From GCA-2701705 sp036163455 (GTDB taxonomy: Bacteria; Pseudomonadota; Gammaproteobacteria; GCA-002705445; GCA-002716945), in assembly GCA_036163455.1 (NCBI GenBank), contig JAYZKL010000061.1, positions 1 to 11,675 of the forward strand: DNA of 11,675 nucleotides, written 5' to 3'. A program made the position numbers and the translations under genes. The notes below the pieces were generated by a model. That model did no database searches, was not told the origin of the DNA, and saw only the letters and a list, made by a program, of their open reading frames with translations. Shown here piece by piece: positions 7,995 through 11,675 of the stretch. Position 1 is the stretch's first letter. Each line of letters begins with the position of its first letter.

Positions 7995-8278
7995 AGATAT
8001 TCTATGCTATAGCGTTAATCGTCTTTTTGTCATTACAACACTCTCTTTTTTTAAGTGAAAATAGTTTGATAAGTTTTTTCTATCTGAATGACAAATTAAA
8101 GCATAATCAATCTGAATTAGAAAAATTTGAAGTTAAAAATAATAACCTACAAGCAGAAATTAAAAATATTAATAGAAATAAAAAATATTTAGAGGTATAT
8201 GCACGAGAAAAGTTTGGATTAATTAAAAGTAATGAGACTTTTTTTCAGATAATTAAAAATGAAGACAAAAACGACTGA
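7985..8278 (+). CDS. ftsB: Cell division protein FtsB
   Basis: Small bitopic inner-membrane protein that joins FtsL and FtsQ in the division complex and helps activate septal wall synthesis. The 97 residues compare with 103 in E. coli. A short cytoplasmic start is followed by one membrane helix (about residues 4-24, IFYAIALIVFLSLQHSLFL), then a heptad-like coiled coil (about 34-66) rich in Asn, Lys and Leu, then YAREKFGLIKSNETFFQII, matching the E. coli ERARNELSMTRPGETFYRL block. Family identity comes from this pattern and from the location between eno and ispD, where ftsB sits in most gammaproteobacteria. The ATG at 7985 overlaps eno by 10 nt. A GTG at 7991, forming a 4-nt overlap with the eno stop, would give a protein two residues shorter and cannot be excluded. 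Its 3' end overlaps ispD by 20 nt. Confidence 0.9.
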   Translation: MAVKIFYAIALIVFLSLQHSLFLSENSLISFFYLNDKLKHNQSELEKFEVKNNNLQAEIKNINRNKKYLEVYAREKFGLIKSNETFFQIIKNEDKND

Positions 8279-8939
8279 TGCGGTTATATTAGCAGCTGGT
8301 ACAGGGAGAAGATATGATAAGAATATCCCAAAACAATTTATCAAAGTTACTAATAAATCATCAGTTGAAATAACAATTAGTAAATTATCTAAGATTAAGG
8401 GTCTTAGAAATATTTATTTAGTCATAAGTAAGAAATATATTAAATTTATTAAGAAAATCCCAAAAAAAATTAAGATAATTTTTGGAGGAAAAACAAGATC
8501 AGAGTCTGTTTTTAATTCATTAGTCTATATCAAAAACACTAAGTCTTTACCTGATAATATTCTAATACATGACTCTGTAAGACCATGTGTAAATAATATT
8601 GATATCAAAAACCTTCTTATATCTTCAAAAACATCTAACACTGGAATTGCCTTAGGTTATCCTCTTACACATGCTTTAAAATGTGTTGATAACAAATTAA
8701 ATATTATTAAACATATTGAAAAAAAGAATTTCTGGCTATCTTTTACTCCTCAGATTTTTAATTTTAATAAGCTTTATCTATCTTATAAAAAAATTATTGA
8801 AAATAAACATAAAGTAGATGATGATATTCAAGCTATGTCATTCTCATCACATAAAGTTAGTCTTATTTTTTCTTCGAATAATAATATAAAATTAACTTAC
8901 CCAGATGATATTGCTGTAATCAGAAAATTAATGAGGTAA
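8259..8939 (+). CDS. ispD: 2-C-methyl-D-erythritol 4-phosphate cytidylyltransferase
   Basis: Third enzyme of the MEP isoprenoid pathway: joins MEP and CTP to give CDP-methylerythritol. The 226 residues compare with 236 in E. coli. The CTP-binding loop is LAAGTGRR followed by PKQ (Lys25, equivalent to E. coli K27). Next come GGKTRSESV, HDSVRPC (Asp105 and Arg108, equivalent to D106 and R109), FTPQIF, and NIKLTYPDDI (Lys211, equivalent to K213). Two places deviate: the Arg equivalent to E. coli R157, which contacts the MEP phosphate, is Lys155 (IEKKNFW against VDRNGLW), and the usual TDEAS-type segment reads VDDDIQAM. The protein is rich in Lys, Asn and Ile. It overlaps ftsB by 20 nt without a visible ribosome binding site, so coupled translation is likely. 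The ftsB-ispD-ispF context settles the identity over other nucleotidyltransferases. Confidence 0.93.
   Translation: MKTKTTDAVILAAGTGRRYDKNIPKQFIKVTNKSSVEITISKLSKIKGLRNIYLVISKKYIKFIKKIPKKIKIIFGGKTRSESVFNSLVYIKNTKSLPDNILIHDSVRPCVNNIDIKNLLISSKTSNTGIALGYPLTHALKCVDNKLNIIKHIEKKNFWLSFTPQIFNFNKLYLSYKKIIENKHKVDDDIQAMSFSSHKVSLIFSSNNNIKLTYPDDIAVIRKLMR
8933..8937 (+). promoter_or_regulatory. Ribosome binding site of ispF
   Basis: GAGGT sits 8 nt before the ispF ATG, inside the last codons and stop of ispD. With the site before eno, it is one of only two clear Shine-Dalgarno matches in the window. Confidence 0.6.
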
Positions 8940-8945
8940 TTTTTT

Positions 8946-9425
8946 ATGAGAGTAGGATTTGGTTTTGATACCCATGAATTAGAAAAAGGTACATCTATTA
9001 GATTAGGTGGTGTTGATATACCATCAGAATATTCTATTGTTGCTCATTCTGATGGAGACATTGTGTTTCATGCTTGCGCTGATGCGATTTATGGAGCATT
9101 AGCTATTGGGGATATTGGAGAACATTTTCCAGATACTAATGTTTCTAATAAAAATATTGATAGTTCAATTATAGTAACACATGCTGTTGATCAGGCTAAA
9201 AAGATGGGTTTTTATATAAATAATATTGATATAACTATAATTTTAGAAAGTCCTAAAATCTCTCAATATAAGAAAGAAATTACTAATAGCATTTCTGAAA
9301 TTTTAGAGACAAATACGAAGAATGTCAGTTTAAAGGCAAGCACATCAGAAAAGCTCGGTTTTATTGGCAAAAACTTAGGTCTTACATGTTATAGTATTGT
9401 TTCTTTATTACAAAATAATTCATGA
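8946..9425 (+). CDS. ispF: 2-C-methyl-D-erythritol 2,4-cyclodiphosphate synthase
   Basis: Fifth enzyme of the MEP pathway; it cyclises CDP-methylerythritol 2-phosphate, releasing CMP. The family works as a homotrimer with a metal at each interface. The 159 residues equal the E. coli length. Metal ligands are Asp8 and His10 in GFDTH, and His42 in the AHSDGDIVFHACADA block. Other family blocks are GDIGEHFPDT, ITIILESPKI, and KASTSEKLGFIGKNLG, the last being the nucleotide-side loop. The start at MRVGFGFDTH agrees with the family (E. coli MRIGHGFDVH) and has a GAGGT site upstream. It lies 6 nt after ispD as a separate gene, not the IspDF fusion seen in some proteobacteria. The final TGA overlaps the ATG of nagZ (ATGA). 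Confidence 0.98.
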   Translation: MRVGFGFDTHELEKGTSIRLGGVDIPSEYSIVAHSDGDIVFHACADAIYGALAIGDIGEHFPDTNVSNKNIDSSIIVTHAVDQAKKMGFYINNIDITIILESPKISQYKKEITNSISEILETNTKNVSLKASTSEKLGFIGKNLGLTCYSIVSLLQNNS

Positions 9426-10453
9426 AAATTACTGGCCCTTTAATTATAAATATTGATGATACAAAGTTATCTCCCGAAGAAGCTAGGATTATTGAAAATG
9501 ATTTAATAGGTTCTGTAATTCTATTTTCACATAATTTTAAAGACTTATTGCAAATTAAAGATTTAATAAAGGAGATAAAAAACATAAAAAAAGAAATTCT
9601 TATTTCAATAGATCATGAAGGTGGAAGAGTGCAAAGATTTAGGAATGGTTTTACAAAATTACCTAGCTTTGAGAATATTGGAAGAGAAAAATCATTAACC
9701 CTTAGCAAACATGCTGGTTATATTTCTGCATATGAATTAAAAAACATTGGGATAGATATAAATTTTTCCCCTGTTGTAGATTTAAATAAGTATCTATCTC
9801 AAAATAAAAACTATCTTCTTAAAGATAGATGTTTTGGCGCAGAGCCTGAAATTGTTATCACTTTAGCTGAGAAATATATAGAAGGTTGCCTTCAAGGAGG
9901 GATTATTCCAGTTTTAAAACATTTTCCTGGGCATGGAGTTACTTTAAATGATAGTCATACAGATTCTTGTGTTTCCAACCTAACCTTAGATAATCTGCTG
10001 AAAGAAGACTTATTACCATTTATCAAAATTTTTGGAAAAACAAATATACCAATAATGACTAGTCACATCAAATTTCCTAAAATTGATAATGAAATTGTGA
10101 CATACTCTAATAAATGGCTAAAACAAATATCAGAAAAAGTATTTCCTCAAGAAAAGCCTTTTTTTATAAGCGATGATATTGAGATGGAAGCAGCTTTGAG
10201 CGGAAAAACACAGAGCCAAAGAGTTATTACTGCACTAAAAGCTGGATGTAAAATGGTTATAGCCACAACAAATCTAAAAAAAGATATTGTAACATCAAAA
10301 AATTCACATCAATATTATAAAAATAATTATCTTACGGACGAATTGATTGATTACTCCAAAGAATTTTGTAATGATTTATATATAAAAGATGAATTAGTAA
10401 AGACTGAATTAAATGAAGAACATTATAATGAAGCCCTAAGTTTTATTAAATAG
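9422..10453 (+). CDS. nagZ: Beta-N-acetylhexosaminidase NagZ (glycoside hydrolase family 3)
   Basis: Cytoplasmic enzyme of peptidoglycan recycling that removes GlcNAc from GlcNAc-1,6-anhydroMurNAc muropeptides. The 343 residues compare with 341 in E. coli. Visible blocks are IDHEGGRVQRFRNGFTKLP (residues 63-81; E. coli has VDQEGGRVQRF), INFSPVVDL, KHFPGHG (from 166), the general acid/base loop NDSHTD with Asp177 and His179, MTSHIKFP, and the nucleophile motif SDDIEMEA with Asp251/Asp252. The Asp-His dyad in the mobile loop distinguishes NagZ from other family 3 enzymes. There is no signal peptide, in keeping with a cytoplasmic enzyme. The ATG overlaps the ispF stop by 4 nt, so translation is probably coupled. 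nagZ is not the usual gene after ispF; truD is common there in gammaproteobacteria. The C-terminal 60 residues are weakly conserved. Confidence 0.95.
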   Translation: MKITGPLIINIDDTKLSPEEARIIENDLIGSVILFSHNFKDLLQIKDLIKEIKNIKKEILISIDHEGGRVQRFRNGFTKLPSFENIGREKSLTLSKHAGYISAYELKNIGIDINFSPVVDLNKYLSQNKNYLLKDRCFGAEPEIVITLAEKYIEGCLQGGIIPVLKHFPGHGVTLNDSHTDSCVSNLTLDNLLKEDLLPFIKIFGKTNIPIMTSHIKFPKIDNEIVTYSNKWLKQISEKVFPQEKPFFISDDIEMEAALSGKTQSQRVITALKAGCKMVIATTNLKKDIVTSKNSHQYYKNNYLTDELIDYSKEFCNDLYIKDELVKTELNEEHYNEALSFIK

Positions 10454-10454
10454 C

Positions 10455-11534
10455 ATGAATGACCTAATTAAATTAATAACCAGTACAGAAGTATCACTTC
10501 AAGTAACAGCAATCATTATATTTGCTTTTCTTTTCCTGTTTTTAAAAAATCAAATATTGTATTTACTGTCTGGAATTTCATCAAAAACAAAAACTAGGGT
10601 AGATGATATTATAATAGAATCTTTAAGGGCCCCATTAAGTTTCTTAATTATCTTAGTCTCTTTTATCCTTATAACAGATATATTTCATGAACATTACCAA
10701 ATTACTTTATTTATCCCTCTCAAAAAACTTTTCCATTTATTTATAATTTTTATATTTGCATGGACGTTAATAAGAATAATTAACAACTATCAGAAAGAAG
10801 AGATATATTTAGATAAATTAACTCCTGATGATGATCCTAAAATAATTCGACAAACTTATGAGATTTCACTGAGAGTTGCAAAAGCAATTATTGTTGTTAT
10901 TACAATACTTGTGATAATGCAAGATTATGGGATAAGCATTTCTGGAATTCTTGCCTTTGGCGGAGTAGGTGGTTTAGTGGTAGGCCTTGCTGCAAAAGAC
11001 TTACTGTCAAATTTTTTTGGAGGACTAATGATTTTCTTTGACCGACCTTTTAGGGTTGGTGAATTTATTAAATCACCAGATCGTAATATTGAAGGAATTG
11101 TTGAAAAGATTGGTTGGAGGCTTACAGTGGTACGAACCTTCTCTAAGAATGTTCTATATGTACCAAATTCTGCTTTTTCTAATATTATCGTTGAAAATGC
11201 TACGCGTATGACTAACAGAAGAATAAATGAAATTATTGGTCTTCGTTATGATGATATAGATAAAATACCTATGATTGTGGATGAAGTTAGAGACTATTTA
11301 TCTTCTCATAAGAATATTGATCAGACTCATAAACCAGTAGTTTATTTTAAGAGTTTCTCGCCTTCATCGTGTGATTTCTTTGTGTATGCATTTACAATAA
11401 CTAAAGAGTGGAGAGAGTTTTTGAGTATTAAAGAAAGTGTGTTGTACAAGATTTCAAAGATTGTAAACAAACATGATGCAGCTATAGCTTATCCAACAAC
11501 GACAATAGATTGGCAACAAAATCAAAAAAAATGA
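10455..11534 (+). CDS. ynaI: MscS-family small-conductance mechanosensitive channel, YnaI type
   Basis: Inner-membrane channel of the MscS family, expected to release solutes when membrane tension rises under hypo-osmotic shock. Five membrane segments are predicted by eye at about residues 14-38, 58-77, 87-110, 139-157 and 160-195. The last is the pore helix, rich in Gly and Ala (FGGVGGLVVGLAAKDLLSNF), running into the RPFRVGEFI beta-domain entry. The cytoplasmic part has SPDRNIEG (207-214), IGWR, YVPNSAF and ENATRMTNRRI, followed by IGLRYDD. These blocks and the five-helix layout match E. coli YnaI (343 residues) far better than MscS itself (286 residues, three helices). The protein is 359 residues. 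Its ATG lies 1 nt after the nagZ stop and no ribosome binding site is visible. No signal peptide separate from the first helix is apparent. The family is certain; the YnaI subgroup is probable. Confidence 0.93.
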   Translation: MNDLIKLITSTEVSLQVTAIIIFAFLFLFLKNQILYLLSGISSKTKTRVDDIIIESLRAPLSFLIILVSFILITDIFHEHYQITLFIPLKKLFHLFIIFIFAWTLIRIINNYQKEEIYLDKLTPDDDPKIIRQTYEISLRVAKAIIVVITILVIMQDYGISISGILAFGGVGGLVVGLAAKDLLSNFFGGLMIFFDRPFRVGEFIKSPDRNIEGIVEKIGWRLTVVRTFSKNVLYVPNSAFSNIIVENATRMTNRRINEIIGLRYDDIDKIPMIVDEVRDYLSSHKNIDQTHKPVVYFKSFSPSSCDFFVYAFTITKEWREFLSIKESVLYKISKIVNKHDAAIAYPTTTIDWQQNQKK

Positions 11535-11675
11535 TTATTTATTTAAATTAGCCACAAAGTCACTTATAAATTCACATTGATTAACTAAACCGTTAAATTC
11601 TTTATTGTATTGAATTGATCCATCTTTGGAAATCTTAATCTTATTATTTTTATCATATTTGGACAAAATTTTATT
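11535..11675 (-). CDS. C-terminal end of an unrecognised protein (truncated by window)
   Basis: On the - strand an open frame enters at base 11675 and runs 46 codons to a TAA (bases 11537-11535). The peptide begins NKILSKYDKNNKIKI and ends CEFISDFVANLNK. It is hydrophilic and rich in Lys and Asn, with a mixed-charge pattern ending in what looks like an amphipathic helix. It contains one Cys, no membrane segment and no motif I recognise. The start and the rest of the gene lie beyond the window. Its stop sits immediately against the stop of the channel gene on the other strand, with no base between. In DNA this AT-rich, 46 stop-free codons occur by chance in a few percent of frames, so the gene is likely but not certain. 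The otherwise fully packed layout, and the stop falling exactly at the neighbour's stop, favour it. Confidence 0.55.
   Translation of the reverse strand, partial: NKILSKYDKNNKIKISKDGSIQYNKEFNGLVNQCEFISDFVANLNK

Noticed and set aside
8259..9425. IspDF fusion
   Set aside because: A stop codon, a 6-nt gap and a separate ATG with its own ribosome binding site split ispD from ispF.
9382..9585. - strand open frame over the ispF-nagZ junction
   Set aside because: It is antisense to two well-supported genes and to their ATGA overlap, with no motif of its own.
1..11675. Mobile element, CRISPR array, phage, toxin-antitoxin or other new system
   Set aside because: All + strand DNA is taken up by recognised full-length housekeeping genes with short gaps. 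I found no direct-repeat arrays, terminal inverted repeats, tRNA-like folds or compositional breaks.

Overview
This window is a stretch of core bacterial chromosome, very AT-rich (roughly 30% GC by eye). Ten complete genes and one 5'-truncated gene lie on the + strand. One gene, cut off by the window edge, enters on the - strand at the right end. The gene order dnaE-accA-tilS-pyrG-kdsA-eno-ftsB-ispD-ispF is the classic gammaproteobacterial (Pseudomonas-like) arrangement. KdsA, NagZ and FtsB indicate a Gram-negative cell with LPS and recycled peptidoglycan. Low GC, almost no intergenic DNA and full-length housekeeping genes suggest a streamlined free-living gammaproteobacterium, such as an uncultured marine lineage of the SAR86 kind. 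The lineage is inferred; no marker such as 16S rRNA is present.

Layout. Bases 1-1947 are the C-terminal half of the replicative polymerase DnaE, whose N-terminus lies upstream of the window. A 36-nt gap with a TATAAT box leads to accA (fatty acid synthesis), which overlaps tilS (tRNA-Ile lysidine synthetase) by 20 nt. A 49-nt gap with a very similar TATAAT region leads to pyrG (CTP synthase), directly abutted by kdsA (KDO-8-phosphate synthase). After 15 nt comes eno (enolase, TTG start), then ftsB, ispD and ispF with overlaps or a 6-nt gap. nagZ overlaps ispF by 4 nt, and a YnaI-type MscS channel gene follows 1 nt later. On the - strand, the last 46 codons of an unrecognised protein end exactly against the channel gene's stop.

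How the genes work together. The window covers replication (dnaE), membrane lipid supply (accA), decoding (tilS), nucleotide supply (pyrG), outer-membrane LPS core (kdsA), glycolysis (eno), division (ftsB), the MEP isoprenoid pathway (ispD, ispF), wall recycling (nagZ) and osmotic safety (the channel). The two gaps carrying TATAAT boxes divide it into likely transcription units: one ending with dnaE, then accA-tilS, then pyrG through the channel gene.

I found no mobile element, CRISPR array, tRNA, rRNA, phage gene, defence gene or convincing hairpin terminator. No gap exceeds 50 nt. I see no undescribed system here. The points most worth checking are the metal-dependent KdsA type, the paired near-leaderless promoter-like regions, nagZ directly after ispF, the somewhat divergent IspD, and the zero-gap convergent gene end.
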